Positions 38,403-47,505 of a stretch of DNA of 64,000 nt are shown here, piece after piece. Both the position numbers and the translations under genes were made by a program. Under the pieces are notes generated by a model. The model did no database searches. It was not told where the DNA came from and saw only the letters and a program-made list of their open reading frames with translations. Origin of the DNA: Burkholderiales bacterium (GTDB lineage Bacteria > Pseudomonadota > Gammaproteobacteria > Burkholderiales > SG8-39); the NCBI GenBank assembly GCA_027493935.1, contig JAOSJV010000012.1, forward strand, positions 390,020-454,019, in the 5' to 3' direction. The stretch's first letter is position 1, and each line of letters starts with the position of its first letter.

Positions 38403-38867
38403 TCACCGGCGCAGCCCGCGGACGAGCATCGCGAGCGCGGCGAGCAGCGACAGGCCGACGCCGAGGATTACCGGTACCCAGTACCAGATGCGCGGCAGCG
38501 CGAGATCGGCGGTGACGTCGCCGAAGGCGAGCGCGTCCTGCGCAGGCTGGATCATCTGCCAGCCCATCACCGCGAGAAGCGTGACGGTGACGAGCGCGGC
38601 GGCGATACGCAGCCACCGCACCGCGCGCGGCGCCAGGTGATCGGCGAGGTCGACGACGACGTGCTCGTCGCGCAGGAACACCGCCGGCAGCGCAAGGAAG
38701 ATGGTGCAGGCGAGCGAGAGCTCGACCAGATCGTAAACGCCATGCACCGGGCGATTGAAGAGCGAGCGCGCGACGACGTCCACCACGGTGAGCAGCATCA
38801 TCGCGAGCGCGAACGCGGCCGCGGCGTAGCCGCAGGCCCTGGCTGCGAGCGTCAGAACGCGGTCCAA
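38403..38867 (-). CDS. TRAP transporter small permease (DctQ family)
   Basis: 154 residues, four helices (YAAAAFALAMMLLTVVDVVA; LVELSLACTIFLALPAVFLR; ALVTVTLLAVMGWQ; IWYWVPVILGVGLSLLAALA). The motif RDEHVVVDLADHL is common in DctQ proteins. Middle gene of the TRAP 1 operon. Confidence 0.9.
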   Translation of the reverse strand: MDRVLTLAARACGYAAAAFALAMMLLTVVDVVARSLFNRPVHGVYDLVELSLACTIFLALPAVFLRDEHVVVDLADHLAPRAVRWLRIAAALVTVTLLAVMGWQMIQPAQDALAFGDVTADLALPRIWYWVPVILGVGLSLLAALAMLVRGLRR

Positions 38868-38916
38868 GACGCGGGTGCCGGCCGCCGCGCTGGGGCGGCC
38901 GGCGCTCGGGCTGCGC

Positions 38917-39963
38917 TCAGTTGGTCCAGAAGTTGCGCGAGGTCTTCGCGTGCTTTTCGGAAAGCGATTTCAGCGTCGCATAGACCTTGCGCGCGGGCAG
39001 GCCCTTGCCCTCGAGCTCCTTCAGCTTGGCCTCGGTCACCTGGTCGCCGACCGCCCGGAACCGCCGGTCCTCCGCCGGCGCGAGCTTGATGATCTCGGCG
39101 CCGCCCTCGACGATGAGCTTCTTGCCGATGCCGTCCAGCGCATCCCAGCCCTCGCCAACCTCCTTCTCGACCCCCTTGGTCGAGTCGTCGACCATCTTCT
39201 TGAGATCGGCCGGCAGCCTGCCGTAGAACGCCGGGTTCATGGCGAGGCCGAAGCTCGCGACGTAGGCGTACATCTCGGTCGTGTGCTTGATGATGCCGCC
39301 CATCTTGAATGCGATGCCGGCGCCGCCGTAGTCGATCAAGGTGCCATCCAGCGTACCCTTCTGCATCTGTTCGACCTGCTCGTTGGGCGGGATGCCGACC
39401 GGGGTGCCGCCGAGCCCAAGCACGAACTCGCGAATCGTGGCCGAGGCGGGGCGGATGCGCAGCCCCTTGAGATCGTCCGCGCTGCGCACCGGCTTCTTCA
39501 CCGTGTGGATCTGTCCCGGCTGGTGGGTGAACAGCAGCAGCACCCTCACGCCGCGGTGCTCGGCGTCGAGGTATGCGCTCCGCAGCGCCGGGTCGTTCAG
39601 GACCTTGGTGCCGATCTCGGCGCTGCCTACGAGGTAGGGCAGCGCGATCAGCTCGGTGAGCGGAAAGCGGCCCGGCGTCGCGCCGTGCAGGAACCACGAC
39701 AGCTCGGCGCGGCCGTCGCGCGCGAGATCGTAGTGCACCGGCACCGGCCCCATCTGCGCGCCGGGAAAGTGCTTCACGACCAGGCGCCCGTTCGACGCCT
39801 TCTCCAGGCCCTCGCCCCACTTCACCAGCCACTTGTTCATGAAGTGCTGCAGGCCGACGTACGAGGCGATCTTGATCTCGAACTTGTCCTGCGCGAGCGC
39901 CGGGACGCTCGCGCCACACGCGACGGCGAACCCGGCGAGCAGGCAGAAGCGACGCTTCAGCAT
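38917..39963 (-). CDS. TRAP transporter periplasmic substrate-binding protein (DctP family)
   Basis: 348 residues from ATG 39963, preceded by GGAGGA; signal peptide LLAGFAVACGASVPALA. The body includes LKGLRIRPASATIREFVLGL and VGIPPNEQVEQMQKGTLDGT, where DctP proteins bind the carboxylate of the ligand through a conserved arginine (RIRP). Substrate unknown, presumably an organic acid. First gene of TRAP operon 1. Confidence 0.92.
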   Translation of the reverse strand: MLKRRFCLLAGFAVACGASVPALAQDKFEIKIASYVGLQHFMNKWLVKWGEGLEKASNGRLVVKHFPGAQMGPVPVHYDLARDGRAELSWFLHGATPGRFPLTELIALPYLVGSAEIGTKVLNDPALRSAYLDAEHRGVRVLLLFTHQPGQIHTVKKPVRSADDLKGLRIRPASATIREFVLGLGGTPVGIPPNEQVEQMQKGTLDGTLIDYGGAGIAFKMGGIIKHTTEMYAYVASFGLAMNPAFYGRLPADLKKMVDDSTKGVEKEVGEGWDALDGIGKKLIVEGGAEIIKLAPAEDRRFRAVGDQVTEAKLKELEGKGLPARKVYATLKSLSEKHAKTSRNFWTN

Positions 39964-40209
39964 GACGATCCTCCTCTGTGTGAACGACTTGTTCTTGGAT
40001 TCTCGGCGCGCTGCGGCGCCGGTCCGGCCGGGGCGCGGCACCCGAAGGATAGCGCCCGGCCGCACCCAACGCCAGCCTCGCGCCGGTCCGGACGCCGCCC
40101 GCGCGCGAAACGCCCGCGTGCACCAGCCGCAAGGTGCGCTAAGGTGCCGCCGCGCGCAGGGCCGGGCATCCGCCGCGGTCCGATCCCGAGTGCGGGTTTC
40201 GATCGGCGT

Positions 40210-41103
40210 CTACAGCTCCGCGGCCACCTCGCAGACAAGCCCGCGCAGCCACTGGTGCGCGGCGTCGTCGGTCCGCGCGGCGTGCCAAGCCTGCCAGAGG
40301 CTGAACCCGGCGAGCTTCACCGGCGCGGGCAGCACCGCGAGCCCGAGCCGCCCGGCGTGCAGGCGCGCAAAGCGCTCGGGGAGCGTCGCGACCAAGTCGG
40401 TGCGCGCCACGATCTCGGGGACGAGCAGGAAGTTCGGCACCCGCATGCCGACGCGGCGCCGGCTGCCGGGATCGGCCGCGGCGGCGTCCGTCGCGCGCGC
40501 GCCCCCGCCGTAGACCAGATGCGCCTCGGCGGCGTACTGCCGCGCACCGAGCCTGCGCTGGACCCGCGGATGGTGCTTGCGCACGACGCAGCAGAAGCGC
40601 TCGTCCAGCAGCCGCTGCGACGCGACGCGCTGCGCGCGCGGCACCGCGGCGCCGAGCGCGAGATCCAGGCCGTCCGACTCGAGCGCGCGCCGCTCCAGCC
40701 GCGCCGGCAACGGTGCGAAGGCGAGCGCGGCGCGCGGCGCGAGCTCGGCCATGCGCGCGGCGAGCGGCGGCGCGAGGACGGCGAGCGCATAGTCCGACGC
40801 CGCGATCGCGAAAATGTCGTCGCAGAACGCCGGCTCGAAGCCGGTCGAGGCGCGGAAGATCTCGCCGATGCGCTCGAGCAGCGCGCGCATCGGGGCCGGC
40901 AGCTGCAGGGCGCGCGCGGTGAGCTCGATCATGCCGTTCGCGGTGCGCACGAGCAGCTCATCGTCGAAGGTCCGGCGCAGCCGCGCCAGCACCACGTTCG
41001 CCATCGGCCGCGACAGCCGCACCAGCTCGGCGGCGCGGTCGAACCTCCCGAGCCGGAGCACGCTCTCGAGCGTGTCGAGCAGCTGCTGGTCGAGACGCTT
41101 CAA
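40210..41103 (-). CDS. LysR-family transcriptional regulator
   Basis: About 297 residues. N-terminal winged helix: LDQQLLDTLESVLRLGRFDR then AAELVRLSRPMANVVLARLR, followed by the effector domain (FAIAASDYALAVLAPPLAAR). A TTG at 41103 (MKRLDQQLL) gives the normal LysR length; the tracked start at 41289 lies inside the sugar kinase gene. The unit lies eight bases after the KDG-kinase stop, in the same direction, so it may be the last gene of the sugar-acid operon, unlike the usual divergent placement. Confidence 0.85.
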   Translation of the reverse strand: MKRLDQQLLDTLESVLRLGRFDRAAELVRLSRPMANVVLARLRRTFDDELLVRTANGMIELTARALQLPAPMRALLERIGEIFRASTGFEPAFCDDIFAIAASDYALAVLAPPLAARMAELAPRAALAFAPLPARLERRALESDGLDLALGAAVPRAQRVASQRLLDERFCCVVRKHHPRVQRRLGARQYAAEAHLVYGGGARATDAAAADPGSRRRVGMRVPNFLLVPEIVARTDLVATLPERFARLHAGRLGLAVLPAPVKLAGFSLWQAWHAARTDDAAHQWLRGLVCEVAAEL

Positions 41104-41110
41104 CAGCGGC

Positions 41111-42043
41111 TCAGTCCGGCATCGTCGCGAGCAGCTCGCGCACGGCCTGCGGGCGCGGCAGCGGCGCGATCGCGCCGAAGCCGGTCGTCGCCAGCGCCGC
41201 CGCGGCATTGGCGTAGCGCGCCGCCTCCCAGATCGAGTCGCCCGCGGCGAGGCGGGCGAGCAGCGCGCCGTCGAAGCAGTCGCCCGCACCGGTCGCGTCG
41301 ACCGTCTCGACCTTGAACCCCGGCACGAGCTCGCGCTCGTCGCCGTCGCTCACCAGCACACCCTTCGCGCCGAGCTTCACGCACACGACCGGGACGCCGA
41401 GCACCTCGTGCGCCCAGCGCACGACCGCCTCGGGCGTCGTGGCGCCGCACAGCGCCTGCGCATCCTCGAGGCTCGGCAGAAAGTAGTCGGCCAGCGCCGC
41501 GGTCGCGGCCGTGATCGCGCGCGCGCGCGCGATCGGCCAGAGCTTCGGCCGCAGGTTGGGGTCGTAGGAGACCTTGACGCCGGCCTGCCGCGCGATCTCG
41601 ATCGCGTGCAGCGCAGCGTCGCACGCGCTGGCAGAGATCGCCTGGCTGATGCCGGACGTGTGGAGGTAACGTGCCGCGCGGATCATCGCGAGCGGCACCT
41701 CGGCCGGCTGCATGCGGCTCGCCGCCGACCCCGCGCGCAGGTAGCTGAACACGTGGCCGGATGCGTCGTGGGTCACGAAGTACACGCCGGTGTGCGCCGC
41801 CGCATCGGTCGCGACGGCCGACGCGTCGACGCCCTCGTCGCGCCACATCCGGCGCAGCATCTCGCCGAACGGGTCGGCACCGAGCCGCGTCACGTACGCC
41901 ACGTGGGCGCCCTGCCGCGCGGCAGCCACCGCGGCGTTGGAGGTGTCGCCGCCGAATCCCTGCAGGTAGGTCGGTTCGCCCGGGCGGGTCTGGTTGAACT
42001 CGACCATCGGCTCGCCTAGGGAAACCACGTCGTAGTCGGCCAT
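41111..42043 (-). CDS. kdgK: PfkB-family sugar kinase, probable 2-keto-3-deoxygluconate kinase
   Basis: 310 residues. Begins YDVVSLGEPMVEFNQTRPGE, with the substrate motif GGDTSNAAVAAARQGAHVAY and catalytic DATGAGDCFDGALLARLAAG. The opening GEPMVEFN and the GYxYxR-like LRAGSAA segment are typical of KDG kinase (2-keto-3-deoxygluconate to KDPG). KDPG aldolase is encoded two genes upstream, completing the lower Entner-Doudoroff branch used for uronates and aldonates. Confidence 0.85.
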   Translation of the reverse strand: MADYDVVSLGEPMVEFNQTRPGEPTYLQGFGGDTSNAAVAAARQGAHVAYVTRLGADPFGEMLRRMWRDEGVDASAVATDAAAHTGVYFVTHDASGHVFSYLRAGSAASRMQPAEVPLAMIRAARYLHTSGISQAISASACDAALHAIEIARQAGVKVSYDPNLRPKLWPIARARAITAATAALADYFLPSLEDAQALCGATTPEAVVRWAHEVLGVPVVCVKLGAKGVLVSDGDERELVPGFKVETVDATGAGDCFDGALLARLAAGDSIWEAARYANAAAALATTGFGAIAPLPRPQAVRELLATMPD

Positions 42044-42177
42044 GTCCTTCGTCCCGGATCACTCCGCCAGAGCGGAACATAGCGCAAAAAAACGCGTCTG
42101 CGCCTTCCGGCGGGCGGGCTGCCGCGCCCGGGACGGCCGCTCCGGGCCGGCGCCTTGCGGCGCGCGTGCCCGCCGGA

Positions 42178-42827
42178 TCATATGCGGCCGTACTTGGCGA
42201 GCCCTCTTTCAGCGACTTGAGCTGCACGATCAGCTTCGCCTGTTCGAGCTCGCGCTGGTCGATCTCGCGCGACATCATCAGCACCTCGACGGCCTGCGCG
42301 CGCGGCACGACGACGACGCCGTCCACGTCGCCGACGATGATGTCGCCGGGGCGCACCTCGATGCCGCCGCAGGTCACCGGGATGTTCGCACCGAGCGTCT
42401 TGAAGCGTCCGAGCGTGGTACCGGGCGAGACCGAGCGGGCGATCACCGGAAAGTCGTAGTCGCGGCGGATCTCGGCGACGTCGCGCACGCCGCCGTCGAG
42501 CACTGCACCCGCCAGCCCGCGGGCGTACGCGCCGGCGGTCATCAATCCGCCCCACACGGCGACGTCCGCCTCGGCGTCGATCGCAACCACCATCACGCTG
42601 CCGGGCGCAGCCGAGTCGATGAGCTCGAGCGCGTGCGTCGGCGGCACGAACTCCGCTGCCGGACCCTCGGCGACCGTCACCGCTGGGCCGACGATCCGCT
42701 TCTCGTTGATGCGCGGCCGCAGCGCGTGGTCCATGTAGCCGCGCCGGCCGCAGATCTTGTCGACCGAGTCGGCCACCGAGGCGGTGGCGACCGCCCGGAA
42801 CCCTTGCACCAGCTCATTCAGTTCCAT
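42178..42827 (-). CDS. RraA-like/HMG-CHA aldolase family protein (frameshift at 42202-42204)
   Basis: Family of RraA (RNase E regulator) and 4-hydroxy-4-methyl-2-oxoglutarate/4-carboxy-4-hydroxy-2-oxoadipate aldolases. The core GGLMTAGAYARGLAGAVLDG then GVRDVAEIRR carries the conserved GVRD region, and RPGDIIVGDVDGVVVVPRAQ is the second hallmark. Reading one extra G at 42202-42204 gives the normal end LKSLKEGLAKYGRI. About 216 residues. In sugar-acid clusters these proteins may act as aldolases or decarboxylases on 2-oxo acids; in this cluster the substrate is not known. Confidence 0.83.
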
Positions 42828-42842
42828 CTCTGCCCCCGTATG

Positions 42843-43469
42843 TCACCAATCGAGAAATCGCCGCGCGTGCGCAACCACCCGCGCGCGGTGTGCGACGCGC
42901 AGTGCGTCGCGATCGACGATGTCGTTGCCGACGCCGACCAGGCGGGCGCCGGCGGCGAAGTAGTCGGTCAGGTTGTCGGCCGAGATGCCGCCCGTGGGAC
43001 ACAGCACGATGTCCGGAAAGACGCTGTGCAGGGCGGCGAGATGGGCCGGACCGCCGCTCGCGGCCGGAAACACCTTGACGATGTCCGCGCCGGAGCGGTG
43101 TGCGGCGAGCACCTCGGTCGGTGTGAAGCCGCCCGCGAGCGCCGCGCGCCCGCACGCGTGCGCGAGCTCGGCGAGACCGTCGACCCGGCAGGGCGACACC
43201 AGGAACTCGGCCCCGGCGTCCACGCACCGGCGTGCGCTCGCAAGGTCGAGCACGGTGCCAGCGCCGATCGTCGCCGCGGCGCCGAAGCGGTGGCGCAGCG
43301 CTTCGATCAATGCCAGCGCGCCCGGCACGGTCAGCGTGATCTCGAACACGCGGAATCCGGCCTCCGCCAGCGCATCCACGGCCTGCCCGGCCTCCTCCGC
43401 GCTCGGCAGGCGCAGCACCGGCACGACGCGCTGCGCGATCAGGCGGCCGGCGATGTCCGCGGCGCTCAT
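42843..43469 (-). CDS. eda: 2-dehydro-3-deoxyphosphogluconate (KDPG) aldolase
   Basis: 208-residue class I aldolase cleaving KDPG to pyruvate and glyceraldehyde-3-phosphate. Motifs: catalytic glutamate in FRVFEITLTVPGAL, TIGAGTVLDLASARRCVDAG, FLVSPCRVDG, Schiff-base lysine in GADIVKVFPAASGG, and CPTGGISADNLTDYFAAGA. ATG 43469 overlaps the stop codon of the upstream 2-hydroxyacid dehydrogenase gene (ATGA). Confidence 0.93.
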   Translation of the reverse strand: MSAADIAGRLIAQRVVPVLRLPSAEEAGQAVDALAEAGFRVFEITLTVPGALALIEALRHRFGAAATIGAGTVLDLASARRCVDAGAEFLVSPCRVDGLAELAHACGRAALAGGFTPTEVLAAHRSGADIVKVFPAASGGPAHLAALHSVFPDIVLCPTGGISADNLTDYFAAGARLVGVGNDIVDRDALRVAHRARVVAHARRFLDW

Positions 43470-44431
43470 GCGTCCCACCGATTGAGCCAGTGTCGCGGCG
43501 CCTCGCCGCGCAAGACGCGCGCCACCTCCTCGGCCGCCTTGGTCTGCAGCTCCGCCACCGATTCCTCCGAGTACCAGCCGGTGTGGTCCGAGAGCACCAC
43601 ATTGTCGAGCTCGAACAGCCGATGGCCGGGTCGCGGCGGCTCGTGCTCGTAGACGTCCAGCCCGGCGCCGAGGATCCGGCCCGCGCGCAGCGCCTCCACC
43701 AGCGCCGCCTCGTCCACCAGCGCCCCGCGGGCGGTGTTCACCAGCACCGCGGTCGGCTTCATCAGCGCGAGCTCGCGCCGGCCGAGCAGATGACGCGTGC
43801 CCTCGTTGAGCGGCGCGTGCAGCGACAGGTAGTCGGAGCCGCTGCAGACCGTGTCGAGGTCGGCGAGCTCGACGCCGTCGGCGGCGCCCAGGTACGGGTC
43901 GTAGACCAGCACGCGCGCGATGCCGAGGCCGCGCATCTTGCGCTCGAAGGCGCGCGCGATGCGCCCGTAGCCGACCAGGCCGAGAGCGCGCCCGGCGACG
44001 CGGTACATCTTCTCGCGGCGCGAGACGTTCCAGGCGCCGCCGCGCACAGCGCGGTCGCGCGAAGCCACGCGGCGGACGACGCCGAGGAGCAGCGCGACCG
44101 CCTGGTCGCTCACCTCCTCGGCGCCGTAGTCCGGCACGTTCGCGACGAAGATGCGGCGCGCGCGCGCGGCAGCGAGGTCGATGTTGTCGACGCCGATGCC
44201 GTAGCGCACGATCGCGCGGCACCGGCGCATGCGCGCGATCGCGCGCGCATCCACCGGCGACTCGCGCACGAGCACCGCCGCCGCGTCCGCGCACGCCTCT
44301 GCGACGCGCTCGGCATCGCCGGCGCACTCGCGCAGCACCACCTCGGCGCCGAGCGGAGCAAGGACCTCGCGCTCGGTCTGGTAGCTGTCGTAGCCGCCGT
44401 CGACGACGGCTACGATCGGCCCGTGCGGCAT
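43466..44431 (-). CDS. D-isomer-specific 2-hydroxyacid dehydrogenase (CtBP-like)
   Basis: 321-residue NAD-dependent dehydrogenase. Nucleotide-binding GLVGYGRIARAFERKMRG; catalytic arginine in NTARGALVDEAALVEALRAG; glutamate in YEHEPPRPGH; histidine in LSDHTGWYSEESV. Placement of His before TGWYSEES is typical of the CtBP/phosphoglycerate-dehydrogenase-like group. The ATG at 44431 shares a base with the dctP stop (TAATG). In this cluster it may interconvert a sugar-derived 2-hydroxy acid and 2-oxo acid. Confidence 0.88.
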   Translation of the reverse strand: MPHGPIVAVVDGGYDSYQTEREVLAPLGAEVVLRECAGDAERVAEACADAAAVLVRESPVDARAIARMRRCRAIVRYGIGVDNIDLAAARARRIFVANVPDYGAEEVSDQAVALLLGVVRRVASRDRAVRGGAWNVSRREKMYRVAGRALGLVGYGRIARAFERKMRGLGIARVLVYDPYLGAADGVELADLDTVCSGSDYLSLHAPLNEGTRHLLGRRELALMKPTAVLVNTARGALVDEAALVEALRAGRILGAGLDVYEHEPPRPGHRLFELDNVVLSDHTGWYSEESVAELQTKAAEEVARVLRGEAPRHWLNRWDA

Positions 44432-45438
44432 TACTTCCGGGTTTCCTTGATCGCCGCGAACAGCCGGTCGACCCATTCCTTGCCGACGTCCTTGGCGACG
44501 AAATCGGTCACCGGTGGCTGGGCGAGCTTGCGGAACTCCGCGACCTGTGCCGGGCCGATCTCGGTCACCTCCATGCCGAGCTTCGACAAGATCTCCTTCG
44601 CCTTCAAGTCCTGCTCGCTCGTCATCCGGCGATGAATGTCCATGGCGATCTTGGTCCCGTCGACGACGGCCTTGCGCTGGACGTCGCTCAGTCCACGGTA
44701 GAAGCGCTCGTTGATCAGGTAGGCGTGCACCGACCAGACGTGGCCGTCGAGCGTGATGTACTTCTGGTACTGGTGCAGGCTCGCGGCGAGGATGTTGGTG
44801 ACGCCGTTCTCCTGGCCGTCGACCACCCTCGACTGCAGCGCGGTCGGCAGCTCGGCCCACGGAATCGCCGAGGCCGAGGCGCCGAGCGACTCGACGAGCG
44901 ACTGGTACACCGGGCTCGGCTGGATGCGGATCTTCATGCCCTTCATGTCGGCCGGCGACTTGATCGGCCGCAGGCTGTTCGTGAAGTGCCGCACGCCATT
45001 GTCGGCGAGCGCGAGCATGCGCACGCCCGAGCGCTTTGCCATGTCCTCGGCCATCTGGGCGCCGAACTTCGAGTCGTACACCCGCCACGCGTGCTGGTGG
45101 CTGTCGTACAGGTACGGGATGTTCAGCGCCATGATCGGCTTATAGATCCGCGCGACCGCGCCGTCGTGCGCGACCGCCATCTCGAGCGTGCCGAGCTTGA
45201 TCCCTTCCATCGTGGCGGCGTCGTTCCCGAACTGGCCGGCCGGGTAGATCTCGACCTTGATCGAGCCGTTGGTGGTCTTCTCGACGTGCGCCTTGAAGGC
45301 GAGCGCGGCGCGGTGCTTGGGCTGGTCGTCTTTCGCCGGCTGGAAGTGCGCGTACTTGAGCGTCTTCTGCGCCTGCGCGGCCGGCGCTGCGAGCGCGAGC
45401 GCGGCAGCGAGTGCGGTGGCGACGAGTCGGAGCGTCAT
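44431..45438 (-). CDS. TRAP transporter periplasmic substrate-binding protein (DctP family)
   Basis: 335 residues from ATG 45438; signal peptide LVATALAAALALAAPAAQA. Typical segments: KVEIYPAGQFGNDAATMEGI, MKGMKIRIQPSPVYQSLVES (ligand arginine), PTALQSRVVDGQENGVTNIL. By context it binds a sugar acid such as a uronate or aldonate, for delivery to the permease pair encoded upstream. The tracked 831-codon ORF runs through upstream genes out of frame. Confidence 0.92.
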   Translation of the reverse strand: MTLRLVATALAAALALAAPAAQAQKTLKYAHFQPAKDDQPKHRAALAFKAHVEKTTNGSIKVEIYPAGQFGNDAATMEGIKLGTLEMAVAHDGAVARIYKPIMALNIPYLYDSHQHAWRVYDSKFGAQMAEDMAKRSGVRMLALADNGVRHFTNSLRPIKSPADMKGMKIRIQPSPVYQSLVESLGASASAIPWAELPTALQSRVVDGQENGVTNILAASLHQYQKYITLDGHVWSVHAYLINERFYRGLSDVQRKAVVDGTKIAMDIHRRMTSEQDLKAKEILSKLGMEVTEIGPAQVAEFRKLAQPPVTDFVAKDVGKEWVDRLFAAIKETRK

Positions 45439-45518
45439 GGTGCTTCCTCCTTCCTTTGCAGTGCCGCGACCGGAGGCGCGGCGTTGGGTGAATCGGACCG
45501 TCGCTGGGCTGCCGCGGG

Positions 45519-46808
45519 CTAGCGCGCGTAGCCGAACCACCGCGGCACGGTGGTCGAAAGCGCCGGAACCAGCACCACCAGCAGCAAAACCGTGAACTCG
45601 GCGGCGAGCAGCGGCAGCACCCGGCGGGCGAGCGACTCGAACCGCAGGCGCCCGACCGAGGCGACCACGAAGAGCACGCCGCCCACCGGCGGCGTAATGA
45701 GCCCGATCGCGAGGTTGAGCACGATCGCCATCGCGAAATGCAGCGGGTCGATGCCGAACTGGTCGGAAAGCGGCGCGAGTACCGGGACGAGGATGATGAC
45801 CGCCGGCAGGATGTCGATGAACATGCCGCAAACGAGGACGAACACTGCGACGGTCAGCATGACCACCGTCGGGTCGGTCGACACCGAGGCGATCGCCGCG
45901 GCGAGCGCCTGCGGGATCTGCAGCAGGGTCAGCAGCCACGCGAACAGCGAGGCCATTGCGATGATGAGCAGCGCCGCCGAGGACACGAGCGCGCTCTGGA
46001 CGAAGACCTTGGCGATGACCCGTGCGTTCAGCGTCTTGGTCCAGAACAGGCCGGCGAGGAGCGCGTACACCACGGCCACCGCCGAGGCCTCGGTCGCGGT
46101 GAATGCGCCCGAGAGGATGCCGCCGAGGATGATCGCCGGCATCGCCAGCACCGGAACCGCATGCCACAGCGCGATCGCGCGCTCCACCCAGGTCGCGCCG
46201 CGCCGCCGCGGTCCGTAGCGGTAGCGCTGGCACAGATAGTGGTTGGCCGCGAAGAGGGCCAGACCGAGCAGCGCCCCGGGCACCACGCCGGCGAGAAACA
46301 GCCCGGCGACCGTCACGCGGCTGTCGGTGAGGGCGTAGACCACCATGATGATCGAAGGCGGGATGATCGGGCCGATCACTGCGGTCGCCGCGGTCAGCGC
46401 GGCGGAGTAGTCGCGGTCGTAGCCGGCCTGGTTCATGATCCGCATCTCGACCGAGCCCGGCCCCGCCGCGTCGGCAAGCGCCGAGCCGCTGATGCCGGCG
46501 AAGAACATGCTCGAGAGCACGTTGACGTGACCCAGGCCGCCCCGTATGTGGCCGACCAGCGCGTTCGCGAACCGCAGCAGGGCGGTGGTGATGCCGCTTG
46601 CGGTCATCAAGTCGGCAGCGAGGATGAAGAACGGCACCGCCATCAGCGGGAAGGAGTCGATGCCGTTGAAGAACCGCTGCGGCACCGAGAGCAGCGACAG
46701 CTTGCCCTCGACGAGCAGCGCGATCAGCCCCGCGGCGCCCATCACGAGCGCGAGCGGCATCCCGATCGCCAGCCCGGCCAGGAACGCGAGAAGCAGCGCG
46801 ACGCCCAC
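45519..46808 (-). CDS. TRAP transporter large permease (DctM family)
   Basis: 429 residues, twelve or so helices. SSMFFAGISGSALADAAGPG, IGPIIPPSIIMVVYALTDSR and LITPPVGGVLFVVASVGRLR are standard TRAP large-subunit motifs. It lies 11 bases after dctQ and 80 bases before dctP, order dctQ-dctM-dctP. Confidence 0.92.
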   Translation of the reverse strand: MGVALLLAFLAGLAIGMPLALVMGAAGLIALLVEGKLSLLSVPQRFFNGIDSFPLMAVPFFILAADLMTASGITTALLRFANALVGHIRGGLGHVNVLSSMFFAGISGSALADAAGPGSVEMRIMNQAGYDRDYSAALTAATAVIGPIIPPSIIMVVYALTDSRVTVAGLFLAGVVPGALLGLALFAANHYLCQRYRYGPRRRGATWVERAIALWHAVPVLAMPAIILGGILSGAFTATEASAVAVVYALLAGLFWTKTLNARVIAKVFVQSALVSSAALLIIAMASLFAWLLTLLQIPQALAAAIASVSTDPTVVMLTVAVFVLVCGMFIDILPAVIILVPVLAPLSDQFGIDPLHFAMAIVLNLAIGLITPPVGGVLFVVASVGRLRFESLARRVLPLLAAEFTVLLLVVLVPALSTTVPRWFGYAR

Positions 46809-46819
46809 GTCCCCGGGCC

Positions 46820-47359
46820 CTAGAGCGCGACGTCCTCGGCCGGCTCGAGGCGCTCCGGCTCCTCGTAGCGGCGCGCGACGTAGTCGCGGAAGAAGAATGC
46901 GAAATGGACGATGAACAGCGCCGCACCGACCGGCACCGCGGCGTATGGGATGCCGAGCGGGATCTGCATCACCGGCGTCTCGAGCGACCAGGCGAAGCGC
47001 GCGAACTGCAAGCCGAGCACCGCCACCGCGGCCATGAACGCGAGCATCGCGGCGCCGACCGCGATCCGGATCGCGCGACGTACCGCCGGCGGCGCGACCT
47101 CCTGCAGCAGCTCGACGGCGACGTGCCGCCCCTGGCGCAGCGCGAGGCCGGCGCCCACGAACGCGATCGACACCATGAGGTATTGCGACAGCTCCTCGGC
47201 CCAGATGATCGAGTAGCCGAAGACGTAGCGCGACACGACGTTCGCGAACACCAGCGCAACCATCGCCGCCATCATGGCAACGATCAGCCAGCGATTGACG
47301 GCGATCAGGGCGCGCTCGGACGCTCCGAGCGCGCCGCCGCGCCCACCGGGCCCGGCCAT
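46820..47359 (-). CDS. TRAP transporter small permease (DctQ family)
   Basis: 179 residues with four helices (LIVAMMAAMVALVFANVVSR; LSQYLMVSIAFVGAGLALRQ; AVGAAMLAFMAAVAVLGLQF; AVPVGAALFIVHFAFFFRDY). RQGRHVAVELLQEV is the common DctQ loop. First gene of the operon that runs to the LysR gene at 40210; its upstream region carries an operator-like palindrome shared with the divergent GntR gene. Confidence 0.9.
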   Translation of the reverse strand: MAGPGGRGGALGASERALIAVNRWLIVAMMAAMVALVFANVVSRYVFGYSIIWAEELSQYLMVSIAFVGAGLALRQGRHVAVELLQEVAPPAVRRAIRIAVGAAMLAFMAAVAVLGLQFARFAWSLETPVMQIPLGIPYAAVPVGAALFIVHFAFFFRDYVARRYEEPERLEPAEDVAL

Positions 47360-47408
47360 GCCTCTCCTCCTCCCGCGGCCGCGCAGACCGGCCGCCCGTT
47401 TACGGTAC

Positions 47409-47426
47409 CATCTAACATATCAGATG
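47409..47426. promoter_or_regulatory. operator-like palindrome in the divergent TRAP/GntR region
   Basis: CATCT-N8-AGATG (CATCTAACATATCAGATG) is a dyad in the only AT-rich stretch between dctQ and the GntR gene, followed by CTAGATATC. Position and symmetry fit a GntR/FCD-family operator controlling both directions. Confidence 0.5.
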
Positions 47427-47505
47427 CTAGATATCAATGCAACGGCGTGCTAGACTCCGGACTGCCCCGCCGCCTGCGACGGCGGCCTGCAAAGGATTGG
47501 TTCTC

